DNA of 64,000 nucleotides from Streptomyces iakyrus (GTDB taxonomy: Bacteria > Actinomycetota > Actinomycetes > Streptomycetales > Streptomycetaceae). The stretch is taken from positions 372,001-436,000 of the forward strand of contig NZ_JNXI01000002.1 in NCBI RefSeq assembly GCF_000717055.1, read 5' to 3'. The stretch's first letter is position 1. The number at the start of each line of letters is the position of its first letter. Shown here piece after piece: positions 54,191-63,343 of the stretch. The notes under the pieces are model-generated. The model was not told the origin of the DNA and ran no database searches. It was given only the letters and a program-made list of their open reading frames with translations. The position numbers and the translations under genes were made by a program.

Positions 54191-54731
54191 CTGTCATCTC
54201 CACCAGCTTGACGACGGTGTTCCAGTTGCGGGTCGTGGCGATCACGCCCTTGTTGATGCGCGGTTTCGACAGGTGCTCGGCCAGCTTGGAGCGGCCGAGG
54301 CCGTTCGGGGCGTACAGGTACAGTGCCCGGTCGCCGAGGCGGAACTCCTCGGGGAGGTAGGCGTCCTGGTCGATCTCCGCGAAGCGGCCGGGGGTGACGG
54401 GCGCGGAGAAGTAGGTGACGTGGAGCTGCTTGGGCTCCAGGTCGGCGGCCGGGAACGGGCAGGCCTCGGCGATCGCCCGCAGGTAGGCGTGGTCGCGCAC
54501 GATCACGTCGACGCCGAAGCCGAAGCGCTTCTCGATGGCCTGCGCGATCTCGCCGGCCAGCGACTCCTCGCCGCCGTGGCCGGAGGAGAACACGGCCTGG
54601 CCGCTCTGCAGGTAGGTGCGGACGTCGTCGTGGCCGAGGTCCGCCAGGAGCATGCGCAGGTCCGCCATCGGGACCTTCCGGCTGCCGCCCACGTTGATTC
54701 CGCGCAGCAGGGCCGCGTATGTCGTCGTCAT
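54183..54731 (-). CDS. DUF1697 domain protein
   Basis: 182 residues. Start MTTTYAALLRGINVGGSRKVPMADLR and NWNTVVKLVEM near the C-terminus are hallmarks of the DUF1697 family, common in soil bacteria and of unknown function. ATG 54731 has only a weak ribosome binding site. The divergent gap to the MMPL transporter is 340 nt. Confidence 0.85.
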   Translation of the reverse strand: MTTTYAALLRGINVGGSRKVPMADLRMLLADLGHDDVRTYLQSGQAVFSSGHGGEESLAGEIAQAIEKRFGFGVDVIVRDHAYLRAIAEACPFPAADLEPKQLHVTYFSAPVTPGRFAEIDQDAYLPEEFRLGDRALYLYAPNGLGRSKLAEHLSKPRINKGVIATTRNWNTVVKLVEMTGA

Positions 54732-55071
54732 CCGCTCACGATAAGGCGGCCGTCGTGCCCCGTGGGGGTGGGCACGACGGCCGCCGCGGGCAGCTGCCCG
54801 GCCCCGTAAATTACTCACCCGTCTTCGCGGGGCACAACCGTCTGCTCAGGATCCACACACCCGAGGAGACCGATATGTCTGGCGATAGGTGTAAGGGGCC
54901 ACGGCCTGTTGGGGTCCTCCCCAGTGGGGAGACGGCTCGCTCCATGGGGATGAGTCCGGGTTCCGCCACTTCACCGGACAGCACGACGAGATGGCCTTAT
55001 CCGGCCCATACCTTCGAAGCGAAAGGGGGCGGCAGGGGGCCGCCACCGCATCTCGAGGGGGCAAGCCCGTC
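54732..55071. other. 340-nt gap with hairpins before the MMPL gene
   Basis: No convincing gene. It holds an AT-rich patch (AATTACT near 54810), an AGGAG followed by ATG at 54873 that opens a frame unlike any known protein, and two perfect stems: CTCCCC/GGGGAG (54917-54931) and GTCCGG/CCGGAC (about 54955-54980). If transcribed with the transporter it would be a folded leader. No known riboswitch class was matched. Confidence 0.35.
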
Positions 55072-57324
55072 ATGGGGAACGGAGACATACGGGTGCGGGG
55101 CCTCGCCGCCCGGGCCGGCGGCTGGAGCGCCCGGCACCGATGGGCTGCCGTCGGTATCTGGGTGCTGTTCGTCGTCCTGGCGATGGGGCTCGGTTCGGCA
55201 GCGGGCCGGGTCGACGTCAAGGACAGCGACCAGCTGAAGGGCGAGACGCACACCGCCGCGCGGATCATCGAGGACGCCGGGATCGACGAGCCGGCGAGTG
55301 AGAACGTACTGATCCAGGCCAAGGGCGGTGACCTGAAGGCGACGGACGCCGAGTTCCGGGCCGCCGTCGACGCCGTCGTGCGGGCGGTGGAGGGGACCGG
55401 CCGGGTCACCGAGGTGGCCTCGCCGTACGACACGAAGACGATCTCGAAGGACGGCCGCAGCGCGCTCGTGCAGTTCGACATGCGCGGCGAGTCCGACACC
55501 GCCGGCGAGCGGGTCGAGCCGGTGCTGAAGGCCGTCGAGGGCGTCCAGCGGGACCACGAGGCGCTGCGGATCGAGGAGATCGGCGGCGCCAGCATGATGA
55601 AGACGTTCGACGACGCGTTCGGCGACGACTTCAAGAAGGCCGAGTACTCCGCGGTGCCGGTGGCCTTCGGCATCCTGCTGATCGCGTTCGGCGCGCTGGT
55701 GGCGGCGCTGCTGCCGGTGGTGCTGGCGATCACCGCGATCATGGCGACGATGGGCCTGATGGGCGTCGTCAGCCATGTGATGCCGATGAGCGACACCGCG
55801 AACTCCGTGATGCTGCTGGTCGGTCTGGCCGTCGGCGTCGACTACTGCCTGTTCTACCTGCGCCGCGAGCGCGAGGAGCGCGAGGCCGGCCGGGACGCGC
55901 AGACGGCCCTGAGGATCGCCGCCGCGACCAGTGGCCGGGCGATCGTCGTCTCGGGTGTCACCGTGTGCGTGGCGATGGCGGGCATGCTGTTCACCGGCCT
56001 CGCCGAGTTCGAGGCGATGGGCCTGGCGTCGCTGATGGTCGTGGCCGTGGCGATGGTGGGGTCCGTGACGGTGCTGCCCGCGCTGCTGTCGCTGCTCGGC
56101 GAGCGCGTGGAGAAGGGCCGCATCCCGTTCCTGCGCCGGCGCAGGAAGAGCGGCGGCAGTCAGGACAGCCGGTTCTGGACGGCCGTGCTGCGGCGCGTCC
56201 TCGCCAGGCCGGTGATCGCGGTGGCGGTCGCGACCGGAGCGCTGCTGGCCATCACGGCTCCCGCGCTCGGCATGAAGACCCAGCAGCTCACGCTGGACCA
56301 GGAGTTCGGCGACTCGCTGCCGATCGTCCAGACGTACAACCGGCTCAACGAGGCCTTCCCGGGCGGTTCCGAGCCGGCCGAGGTGGTCGTGAAGGCGGAC
56401 GACATCAACGCGCCCGAGGTGAAGTCCGCGCTCGCCGACTTCCGTGACCGGGCGATCAGTTCGGGCGCCTCGCGCGGCCCGGTGGAGATCAAGCTGCACG
56501 ACGCGCAGAACATGGCGTTCGTCTACGTCCCGCTCGTCGGCGGTTCCGATCTGGACAAGGCGGGTGCGAGCCTGGACAAGCTGCGTGACGAGGTGCGGCC
56601 GGCCACGCTCGGCAAGGTCGACGGGGTCGAGGCGCCCATCACCGGGCAGGTCGCGGGTTCCAAGGACTTCAACGACCAGTTGGCGGGCGCTGTCGTCCCG
56701 GTGTTCGCGTTCGTCGTGGTCTTCGCCTTCGCGCTGATGCTGCTGTCGTTCCGCTCGCTGACCATCGCCATCACGTCGATCGTGCTGAACCTGCTGTCGG
56801 TGGGCGCCGCGTACGGCATCCTCGTCGCCGTCTTCCAGCACGGCTGGGGCGCGTCCCTGGTGGGCGCAGAGGGCGTCGGCGCGATCATCACCTGGCTGCC
56901 GCTGTTCCTCTTCGTGATCCTGTTCGGCCTGTCGATGGACTACCACGTGTTCGTGGTCTCCCGGATCCGCGAGGCGCGGCTGCGGGGACTGGCGACGAAG
57001 GACGCGATCCGGCACGGCGTGGTCACCACGGCCGGGGTGGTCACCAGTGCCGCGGTCATCATGGTCGCCGTGTTCGCCATCTTCGGGACGCTGTCCATGC
57101 AGTCCATGAAGCAGATGGGTGTCGGCCTCGCGGCGGCGGTGCTCATCGACGCGACGATCATCCGGGGCGTGCTGCTGCCGGCCGTGATGGCGCTGCTCGG
57201 CGAGCGCAACTGGTACCTGCCGAAGTGGCTGCACCGGCTGCCGGACCTCACGCACGACGAGACACCGCAGGCGGTCGCCGGAGCGGCGGCGCGGGACGAC
57301 GAGGGCGAGCCCGTCAAGGTCTGA
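55072..57324 (+). CDS. MMPL-family RND transporter
   Basis: 750 residues with twelve membrane helices in two six-helix halves, each with a large extracytoplasmic loop. The proton-relay motifs are present: VGVDYCLFYLRR in the first half and LSMDYHVFVVSR in the second. Streptomyces members export lipids, siderophores or toxic compounds. ATG 55072 is favoured by the G-rich ribosome binding site. A strong terminator follows. Confidence 0.9.
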   Translation: MGNGDIRVRGLAARAGGWSARHRWAAVGIWVLFVVLAMGLGSAAGRVDVKDSDQLKGETHTAARIIEDAGIDEPASENVLIQAKGGDLKATDAEFRAAVDAVVRAVEGTGRVTEVASPYDTKTISKDGRSALVQFDMRGESDTAGERVEPVLKAVEGVQRDHEALRIEEIGGASMMKTFDDAFGDDFKKAEYSAVPVAFGILLIAFGALVAALLPVVLAITAIMATMGLMGVVSHVMPMSDTANSVMLLVGLAVGVDYCLFYLRREREEREAGRDAQTALRIAAATSGRAIVVSGVTVCVAMAGMLFTGLAEFEAMGLASLMVVAVAMVGSVTVLPALLSLLGERVEKGRIPFLRRRRKSGGSQDSRFWTAVLRRVLARPVIAVAVATGALLAITAPALGMKTQQLTLDQEFGDSLPIVQTYNRLNEAFPGGSEPAEVVVKADDINAPEVKSALADFRDRAISSGASRGPVEIKLHDAQNMAFVYVPLVGGSDLDKAGASLDKLRDEVRPATLGKVDGVEAPITGQVAGSKDFNDQLAGAVVPVFAFVVVFAFALMLLSFRSLTIAITSIVLNLLSVGAAYGILVAVFQHGWGASLVGAEGVGAIITWLPLFLFVILFGLSMDYHVFVVSRIREARLRGLATKDAIRHGVVTTAGVVTSAAVIMVAVFAIFGTLSMQSMKQMGVGLAAAVLIDATIIRGVLLPAVMALLGERNWYLPKWLHRLPDLTHDETPQAVAGAAARDDEGEPVKV

Positions 57325-57343
57325 TCTCCGCTGCGGGGTCGAC

Positions 57344-57378
57344 GGCCCGTTGGTTGCCGGGGCAACCAACGGGCCTTT
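57344..57378 (+). terminator. Terminator after the MMPL gene
   Basis: Perfect 15-bp stem, arms 57344-57358 and 57361-57375 (GGCCCGTTGGTTGCC and its complement), followed by TTT. One of the clearest intrinsic terminators in the window; it may also serve the convergent small gene at 57429. Confidence 0.85.
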
Positions 57379-57428
57379 CGCTGCCCCGCATCAGGTACCC
57401 CGCGCCGGCCCGTGTCAGGCGCCCCGCG

Positions 57429-57746
57429 TCAGGTCAGGCGCCGCACCTGGAGGATGTCCGCGTCGCAGCGCACGATCTCCAGTTCCCGGTCCGGGCGGTC
57501 GCCCCCGAAGGTGAGCTCGATACGGCGGTCCGGCACGAGCCGCCAGCGCCCGGGCACGGCGCCGGGGGCGTCACCGCGTCCCAGCGGGTGGTCGACGAAG
57601 GTGCCGTCGGGTGCGAACTCCATGCCACGGCGTCCGCGTGCGGGCGGGAAGGGGAAGTCGTCGGGCCGGTAGACCCGCACGTCCTCGTGGTCCTCCTCGT
57701 AGGAGTGGAGCCACGAACGGAACAGGCCCGACGGGGGCTCTCCCAT
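57429..57746 (-). CDS. Small conserved-type protein of unknown function
   Basis: 105 residues: SWLHSYEEDHEDVRVYRPDDFPFPPARGRRGMEFAPDGTF pattern in pieces, then a beta-rich half (GRWRLVPDRRIELTF; ELEIVRCDADILQVRRL) like a lipocalin-type half barrel. No signal peptide. No named family recalled with confidence. It converges on the MMPL gene. Confidence 0.6.
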   Translation of the reverse strand: MGEPPSGLFRSWLHSYEEDHEDVRVYRPDDFPFPPARGRRGMEFAPDGTFVDHPLGRGDAPGAVPGRWRLVPDRRIELTFGGDRPDRELEIVRCDADILQVRRLT

Positions 57747-57781
57747 GACCCGGCCACCTCACTCATCCGAAGTCGTCCGCA

Positions 57782-57811
57782 TTGCCGCTCTTACACCGAA
57801 GTGACTAGAAT
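57782..57811 (+). promoter_or_regulatory. Candidate promoter of the M43 protease gene
   Basis: TTGCCG (57782-57787) and TAGAAT (57806-57811) with an 18-nt spacer in an unusually AT-rich patch. The 5' untranslated region would be about 130 nt and begins close to an ATG at 57821 that opens a 21-codon frame. Confidence 0.55.
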
Positions 57812-57946
57812 TAACAGTGTATGGGTTCGGAGGGAACGGGCAACCGAACGCTCCGCCCGGCGTCGCCCGGCCCTCGCGGCGCGTGACACACGCGCACTTC
57901 CGCAGCCGCGTGCGCGGCACACCCCAGCTCCCCCGAGGGGCAAGCC

Positions 57947-58897
57947 ATGTCCGATGCGCAGGCATTCCATCGCGCCACCTCGCCCGACTACAGCCGCTGG
58001 TGCGGCGCCATGGAGGTGCACCGCAGACTCCTCACCCTGAACCCGGAGTACGCCGAGAACCGGGCCCTGATCGAGAACACCGCCTTCGCCTACGAGTCGA
58101 TGGACCAGGTCACCGCCCGCCAGGGCCTCATCGACATCCCCGTCGTGGTGCACGTCGTGCACAACACCCCCGAGCAGAACGTGAGCGACGCCCAGATCCA
58201 GAGTCAGATCGACGTGCTCAACCAGGACTTCCGCGCGGGCAACCCCGACGTGAGCAAGGTGCCGGCGGTCTGGCAGGACCTCGTCGCCGACGCCCGCCTC
58301 CAGTTCCACCTCGCCCGGACCGACCCGCTGGGCCGCCCCACGGACGGCATCACGCGGACCCGGACCACGAACACGGGCTGGGACACCGACGACCTGGTCA
58401 AGTTCAGCCTGAGCGGCGGTCAGGACGCCTGGCCGGCGGACATCTACCTGAACCTCTGGGTCTGCCAGCTGCGCCGCGGACTGCTGGGCTACGCCCAGTT
58501 CCCGGGCGGCGCCGCCTCCACGGACGGCGTGGTCGTCACGCACACCGCCCTCGGGACCACCGGCACCGCCACGGCTCCCTTCGACGGCGGCCGCACGGCC
58601 GTGCACGAGATCGGGCACTGGCTGAACCTGCGGCACATCTGGGGCGACGACGACGAGGGGTGCAGTGGCAGTGACTTCGTCGCGGACACCCCCAACCAGG
58701 CAGGCGCGAACGTCGGTTCGCCCACCTTCCCCCATGTGACGTGCAGCAACGGGCCCGACGGCGACATGTTCATGAACTACATGGACTACACCGACGACGC
58801 CGCGATGTTCATGTTCACCAAGGGCCAGTCGGCGCGGATGGACGCCACGCTCGACAACGCCCGCCTGACCCTCACCCGCCAGGCCGTCGCGGTGTGA
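57947..58897 (+). CDS. Pappalysin-like (M43) zinc metalloprotease
   Basis: 316 residues. The zinc site is [11 protein letters not shown] (His220, Glu221, His224, His230) with the metzincin Met-turn MNYMDY about 45 residues later. [24 protein letters not shown] pattern in the N-terminal part is typical of the family. Most relatives are secreted, yet no signal peptide is seen before the catalytic domain, so export or cellular site is unclear. AGGGG lies before the ATG. Confidence 0.87.
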   Translation: MSDAQAFHRATSPDYSRWCGAMEVHRRLLTLNPEYAENRALIENTAFAYESMDQVTARQGLIDIPVVVHVVHNTPEQNVSDAQIQSQIDVLNQDFRAGNPDVSKVPAVWQDLVADARLQFHLARTDPLGRPTDGITRTRTTNTGWDTDDLVKFSLSGGQDAWPADIYLNLWVCQLRRGLLGYAQFPGGAASTDGVVVTHTALGTTGTATAPFDGGRTAVHEIGHWLNLRHIWGDDDEGCSGSDFVADTPNQAGANVGSPTFPHVTCSNGPDGDMFMNYMDYTDDAAMFMFTKGQSARMDATLDNARLTLTRQAVAV

Positions 58898-58923
58898 CGG
58901 CGGCCTGAGGCGTCAGGGCGGCT

Positions 58924-60126
58924 TCAGGGCCTGCGTGCGGCCAGTTCGGCCTCGATGAGGTCGGCGGCCCGCCGCGTGCCGCCCTCCTCGGCGGTCTGCG
59001 CCTGGAGTTGCTTCAGCCGGCGGGCCACCTCGGGGTCGCCGGTCAGGGCGAGGGCGGCCGCGCGCAGGGTCTCGCCGGTCGCCTCCTCCGTGGGCAGGTA
59101 CCGGGCGACGCCCAGGCCCTGGAGCATCTCCGCGTTGCCGAACTGGTCCACGGCCTGCGGTACAGCGATCATCGGTGTGGCGGTGGCGAGGCCCTCCTGG
59201 CTGCCGCCGGCGCCCGCGTGCGTGACGAACAGGTCGGCCTGCTTCAGGATCGCCAACTGTGGTACCCAGGGGCGCACCTCGACGTTGCCCGGGACGTCCG
59301 CGAAGCCGGCCGGGTCGACGTGCTTGCCGACCGAGAGCACCAGGTGCCAGCCGGGCAGGTCGCCGAACGCCGCGACGCACTCCCGGTAGAAGCCGGGCCG
59401 CTTGGTGAAGGCCGACCCGAGGGACACGAGCGCGACCTTCTCCGCTCCGGCCGGCCGCTGCCAGTCGCCCTCGGCGGTGCGGCCGCCCTGGCAGGCGCCG
59501 ACGAAGGAGTACACGCGCTCGTCGACGCGGTCCGCGTTCGGCTGGAGCGCCTTGGGGAGCAGGACGATCGAGCGGTCGGGCCGGCCGGCGAAGTCGTCGG
59601 GGTCCAGGGTGATCCCGTTCTCCTCCAGCCAGGCGTGGAACCGGGCGTAGTAGGCGCGTCCCCGCTCGGTCTTCTTCGGCTCCTCCCACATCGGCCGGGC
59701 GACCTCCTCCTCGTACCCCTCCCAGGCGACCATGGCCGGCGAGAGGGAGACCGCGGGAACGCCCCAGCGGTGGGCGAGGACCCGGCCCGGGTAGGAGGCG
59801 ATGTCGTGCAGGACGAGGTCCGGCTCGTCGCCCCCGTAGGCCTCGATCAGCTGCGGGAGAGCCTGGATCGCGTCGTCGAGGAACGGCTCCACGTTGTCCA
59901 GCAGCGTGTCCCCCCACGCCTCCGGGTCGTCGTCGGGTGAGGGCAGCGTGGACGTCCAGGGCTTCACCTCGGCTCCGGTGCCCGCGACCTTGTCCGCGAA
60001 GACGGGCGGGACGGCGTAGGTCACCCGGTGGCCGCGCGCCACGAGCTCGCGGATCACCTCCAGGCTGGGGTTCACGTGGCCGTGGGCGGCGATGGAGAAC
60101 ATGGCGATGTGCGCGCGACTGGTCAT
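58924..60126 (-). CDS. mgt: Macrolide glycosyltransferase (MGT/OleD type)
   Basis: Adds glucose from UDP-glucose to the desosamine-bearing face of macrolides, inactivating them. 400 residues, GT1 family, GT-B fold. Begins [19 protein letters not shown] with the catalytic-base His in AAHGHVNP. The C-terminal donor site is [13 protein letters not shown] followed by [12 protein letters not shown]. It lies 48 nt downstream of an Erm-type methyltransferase on the same strand, the same pairing as lrm-mgt of S. lividans, where both give inducible macrolide-lincosamide resistance. Confidence 0.92.
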   Translation of the reverse strand: MTSRAHIAMFSIAAHGHVNPSLEVIRELVARGHRVTYAVPPVFADKVAGTGAEVKPWTSTLPSPDDDPEAWGDTLLDNVEPFLDDAIQALPQLIEAYGGDEPDLVLHDIASYPGRVLAHRWGVPAVSLSPAMVAWEGYEEEVARPMWEEPKKTERGRAYYARFHAWLEENGITLDPDDFAGRPDRSIVLLPKALQPNADRVDERVYSFVGACQGGRTAEGDWQRPAGAEKVALVSLGSAFTKRPGFYRECVAAFGDLPGWHLVLSVGKHVDPAGFADVPGNVEVRPWVPQLAILKQADLFVTHAGAGGSQEGLATATPMIAVPQAVDQFGNAEMLQGLGVARYLPTEEATGETLRAAALALTGDPEVARRLKQLQAQTAEEGGTRRAADLIEAELAARRP

Positions 60127-60174
60127 GCGCCCGACCGTACGCGAGACGAGACGTCTCGTGCAACCTCTTGGTGT

Positions 60175-60954
60175 TCACGAGGTCAGGACCTCGTGCAGAC
60201 GCAGCCAGGTCGCCGGGGCCACCTCGCCCACCAGCACGCCCGGGTCCAGCCGTGCCACCCGGAACGCCGCGTCCACCCGACGCCTCGGATGGGCCCTGCG
60301 CAACGAGGCGTACAGTGAGCCGCCCACCCCGGAGAAGCCCAGCTCGACGAGGGACCGCCAGCTGCGGCAGGCGCCGTCGTCGAGCAGCGGGATCCCGCGC
60401 CGCTCCAGGCGGAGCACACCGGCGTCCACGCGCGGCACCGGCCGGAAGCTGCGCCGGCCGACCCGGCCGAGCAGCCGCCACTCGAAGCGGGGCCAGCTCC
60501 GGACCGTCAGCAGCGTCCAGCTGCCGTAGTCCCCGGTGCGTTTGCGGGCGTACTCGAGCTGGGTGAGCAGGGTGGCGTCGGTGAGGGCGGAGGCGCGCAG
60601 ACACCAGTCGACGACGTCCGCGGTCCGGGAGAACGGCACGTTCCCGGCGACGGAGAAGGCCGTACGGGGCGGACGCGCGGCCAGGAAATCCCCCTCGACG
60701 ACCCGCACCCGCGGGGTGCCGGAGAACCGGGCGCGCAGCACGGACACGAGCCGCGGGTCGATTTCGTAGGCGCGCAGCTCCCGGCAGCGCGCGGCCAGCG
60801 GGGCGGTCAACGCCCCCTTGCCCGCGCCGACTTCGAGCAGCAGCGGGACGGATCCGGACCGTGGGACGGCGAGCCGGGCGAAGCGCTCCGCGGCGGCACG
60901 GTCGGCGAGGAAGTTCTGCGAGAGGGCGCGGGACAGCGTGGTGGGGCGGGCCAT
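60175..60954 (-). CDS. lrm: 23S rRNA adenine N6-methyltransferase, Erm family (Lrm-like)
   Basis: Methylates A2058 of 23S rRNA and so blocks macrolide-lincosamide binding. 259 residues. Erm motifs: LSQNFLADRAAAERF, SAM-binding EVGAGKGALT, acidic AYEIDPRL, GDFLA and the catalytic GNVPFSRT. The C-terminal domain is short and Arg-rich. The start ATG follows AAGGACC. A 10-bp stem ends right before that ribosome binding site, and a small leader frame lies upstream, both fitting inducible expression. Followed by the macrolide glycosyltransferase. Confidence 0.92.
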   Translation of the reverse strand: MARPTTLSRALSQNFLADRAAAERFARLAVPRSGSVPLLLEVGAGKGALTAPLAARCRELRAYEIDPRLVSVLRARFSGTPRVRVVEGDFLAARPPRTAFSVAGNVPFSRTADVVDWCLRASALTDATLLTQLEYARKRTGDYGSWTLLTVRSWPRFEWRLLGRVGRRSFRPVPRVDAGVLRLERRGIPLLDDGACRSWRSLVELGFSGVGGSLYASLRRAHPRRRVDAAFRVARLDPGVLVGEVAPATWLRLHEVLTS

Positions 60955-60968
60955 GGCCTGCGGGTCCT

Positions 60969-61019
60969 TGTCTTCCGGAGAGAGGGAGAAGGGCAGACGA
61001 GGGCCCTGACCGGAAGACA
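60969..61019 (-). promoter_or_regulatory. Long-loop hairpin next to the Erm ribosome binding site
   Basis: On the transcript TGTCTTCCGG (61019-61010) and CCGGAAGACA (60978-60969) are perfectly complementary with 31 nt between. The second arm is followed at once by AGGACC and the start codon at 60954. Pairing could hide or expose the ribosome binding site. Suggests attenuation in answer to a stalled ribosome upstream. Confidence 0.6.
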
Positions 61020-61065
61020 GGTGGGAACGAGGGAAGGCGGGACGCGGGACGCCGGGCTCAGTGGC

Positions 61066-61176
61066 TCAGCGGGCGTGGCTCCCCGGGCCGGTCAGGGCTC
61101 CGGGGCGGCGGCGCGTCCTGGCGGCGTGCGCGCAGCCCCGGGCGTGACCGGAGATGCAGATCGCGTTGATACCCAC
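61066..61176 (-). CDS. Possible leaderless leader peptide of the Erm gene
   Basis: GTG at 61176 lies 7 nt after a good -10 (TAGCGT), so transcription would begin at or near it: a leaderless 36-codon frame starting VGINAICISGHARGC. It ends 47 nt before the first arm of the Erm hairpin. Erm leaders often begin with a short hydrophobic segment where macrolides stall the ribosome, as here (INAICIS). A GTG at 61185 would add three residues. Reality is inferred from position. Confidence 0.45.
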   Translation of the reverse strand: MGINAICISGHARGCAHAARTRRRPGALTGPGSHAR

Positions 61177-61183
61177 GAACAGC

Positions 61184-61213
61184 ACGCTAGGCGGACCGGG
61201 TGCGGACGGACAA
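61184..61213 (-). promoter_or_regulatory. Candidate promoter of the Erm-glycosyltransferase operon
   Basis: TTGTCC (61213-61208) and TAGCGT (61189-61184) with an 18-nt spacer, a close match to the main Streptomyces sigma consensus, in the gap after the sugar-binding lipoprotein gene. Confidence 0.6.
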
Positions 61214-61229
61214 CGGGTTTTCCGCCGGG

Positions 61230-62510
61230 TCAGCGCTGATAGCGGGCGAGCACCAGGTTGCCGTCGTCCACCAGCCGTTCGCGCAGTTCGCCGAGACCGA
61301 TGGCTCCGCTGTAGTACTCCTGCAGGGCGGGGGTCGCCACCTTGTCCTTCCACTCGGGGTAGCCCCGGATTGTCTGCGCGGGGGCCGGGCGCAGGTGGGC
61401 GGCGAGGGCCGTGCCGGCGGCCCAGCCGTGCCGCGTGGTGCGCAGGGCGGGGTCTTCCAGCGCTTGCGTGCCGGTGGGCAGCATCCAGTCGCCGAGGGCG
61501 AGGCGGACCATGTTCTGCGGCCGCAGCAGGAAGCCGAGGAACTCCGCGGCCTCCTTCTTGTGCGGGCAGTCCTCGGCGATGGAGAGGGTCTGGGGGCTGA
61601 CGCCCTGGGTGAGTCCGGCGGCGCCCGCCGGGGCGGGCAGCACCTTCCAGTCGAAGCCCTTCGGCGCCTGCTGGACGATCTGCTGCCGGTAGGAGAAGCC
61701 GAGCGGGACCATCGCGTACCGGCCGCCGAAGAAGCCGGGCAGCGTGTCGGAGCCGCCGCTGCCCAGGGTGGTGGGCGAGGCGCTGCGGTCGGTGTTCGCC
61801 TGGTCGTGGATGGTGCGCGGCACCGTCTGGTCGGCCGCCTCGAACCGGACCGTCACCTTGCCGTCCGGCCCGCGGTGAAAGAGCCGGCCGCCCGCCGAGA
61901 GGGATAGGTTGAGCGTGGCAGAGACGGGTTCCTTCAGCGGCCAGGCGACGCCGTACTTCCCCCCTCCGCTGAGGCGCTCGGTGATCCGGCGGAACTCGGC
62001 CCAGCTCCACGGCTTGTCCGGCGTCGGGATCCGCACGCCGGACTTCCTGAGCCAGGTGGCGTTGGCGATCAGCACGCGCGGTTCCTGGAGGAACGGCACA
62101 CCGTAGACGCCGTCGCCGAAGGTGGTCGTCTCCCAACTGCGCTGCGGGATGTCCGACTTCAGCCTCGCGGGCAGCAGGCCCTTGAGGTCGGCGAGGTAGC
62201 CGCCGTAGGCGAAGTCCGCGAGGTCGTCGGAGGCGTCGTGGATGATGTCGGGGGCCTCGCCGCCCTCGAAGGCGGTGAGGAGCTGGTCGTGGACGCTGTC
62301 CCAGCTGCCCTGGACGTACTCGACCCGGACGTCCGGGTGGGCGGCGTTCCACTCCGCGACCAGTTGCCGGTTGGCCTCGACGGACTCCTCCTGCCAGGCC
62401 AGGGACTGGAAGCGCAGGGTGATCCGGCCGTCGTCGCGGGTGCCGCCCGAGGAGCAGCCGGCGAGCAGCAGCATCAAGGCCAGGACCAGGGCCTGCAGGC
62501 GTGCGCGCAT
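61230..62510 (-). CDS. Sugar ABC transporter substrate-binding lipoprotein
   Basis: 426 residues: lipoprotein signal with lipobox LLAGC (Cys19), then a family-1 extracellular solute-binding fold (ITLRFQSLAWQ; VEYVQGSWDSVHDQLLTAFEGGEAPDIIHDASDD pattern; PWSWAEFRRITERL; LLRPQNMVRLALGDWMLPT). Type of sugar not evident. The start codon overlaps the stop of the permease gene before it (TGATG), so the three transporter genes are one operon. No ATPase gene is present in the visible part; Streptomyces often uses the shared MsiK. Confidence 0.9.
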   Translation of the reverse strand: MRARLQALVLALMLLLAGCSSGGTRDDGRITLRFQSLAWQEESVEANRQLVAEWNAAHPDVRVEYVQGSWDSVHDQLLTAFEGGEAPDIIHDASDDLADFAYGGYLADLKGLLPARLKSDIPQRSWETTTFGDGVYGVPFLQEPRVLIANATWLRKSGVRIPTPDKPWSWAEFRRITERLSGGGKYGVAWPLKEPVSATLNLSLSAGGRLFHRGPDGKVTVRFEAADQTVPRTIHDQANTDRSASPTTLGSGGSDTLPGFFGGRYAMVPLGFSYRQQIVQQAPKGFDWKVLPAPAGAAGLTQGVSPQTLSIAEDCPHKKEAAEFLGFLLRPQNMVRLALGDWMLPTGTQALEDPALRTTRHGWAAGTALAAHLRPAPAQTIRGYPEWKDKVATPALQEYYSGAIGLGELRERLVDDGNLVLARYQR

Positions 62511-63343
62511 CAGCTCTTCACCGCCCCGGTGAGCATGCCGCCCGTGATCCGCCGCTGGATGAGCGCGAAGACGACCAGGGAGGGCAGGGTCGCGAGGAAC
62601 GCGGCCGCCGCGAGCGGGCCGAGGTCGGCGACGCCCTCGGCGCCGATGAAGTGGGTGAGCACCACGGGAAGAGTCTGTTTCTCCGGCGTCTTGAGGAGCA
62701 CGAGCGCGAAGAAGAACTCGTTCCACGCGGTGATGAACGCGAACAGCCCGGTCGCCACGATGCCGGGCGCGAGCAGCGGCGCGGTCACCGAGACCAGGGT
62801 CCGCACCCGGCCCGCCCCGTCGACCGCAGCGGCCTCCTCCAGTTCGGGCGGCACGGCCCGTACGTATCCGGCGAGCATCCACAGCGCGAAGGGCAGCGCC
62901 CACACCACGTACACCAGCACCAGCCCCGGCACCGCGTTGATCAGGCGGAGGTTCTTCAGCACGAGGAACAGCGGGATGATCAGCAGCACGAACGGGAAGG
63001 CCTGGCTGACCACCACCCAGCCCGTCACCGCCTTGGCGAGCCGGGTGCGGCGCCGGGCGACGACGTAGGCCATCGGCGTCGCGATCAGCACGGCGATGAC
63101 GGCCGCTCCGAGCGCGGCGAGCAGGGAGTTGAGGGCGGCGTGCAGCAACGGCTGTTCGTCGAAGGCCTGCCGGAAGTTGCCGAGGGTGGGGTCCTCGGGA
63201 ATCCACGTCGGGTGCAGGCTGCCCAGCTCGCGCGGCGGCTTGAACGCGGTGGAGAGCAGCCAGAGGAAAGGGAAGGCGAGGAAGACGAGGTAGGCGAGCA
63301 GTGCGGTGTACTGGCCGATGCGCGCCGGGCGGCTGGTCCTCAC
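62510..63343 (-). CDS. Sugar ABC transporter permease (MalG type)
   Basis: 277 residues with six membrane helices. The EAA loop EEAAAVDGAGRVRTLVSVTAPLLAPG is typical of carbohydrate permeases of the MalG type, as is FPFLWLLSTAFKPPRELG at the N-terminus. Overlaps the MalF-type gene by 4 nt and the lipoprotein gene by 1 nt. Confidence 0.92.
   Translation of the reverse strand: MRTSRPARIGQYTALLAYLVFLAFPFLWLLSTAFKPPRELGSLHPTWIPEDPTLGNFRQAFDEQPLLHAALNSLLAALGAAVIAVLIATPMAYVVARRRTRLAKAVTGWVVVSQAFPFVLLIIPLFLVLKNLRLINAVPGLVLVYVVWALPFALWMLAGYVRAVPPELEEAAAVDGAGRVRTLVSVTAPLLAPGIVATGLFAFITAWNEFFFALVLLKTPEKQTLPVVLTHFIGAEGVADLGPLAAAAFLATLPSLVVFALIQRRITGGMLTGAVKS

Noticed and set aside
54940..55000. Hammerhead-ribozyme-like GATGAGTCC segment before the MMPL gene
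   Set aside because: The GAAA core and the cleavage-site stem needed for a hammerhead are missing; only a simple GTCCGG/CCGGAC stem remains.
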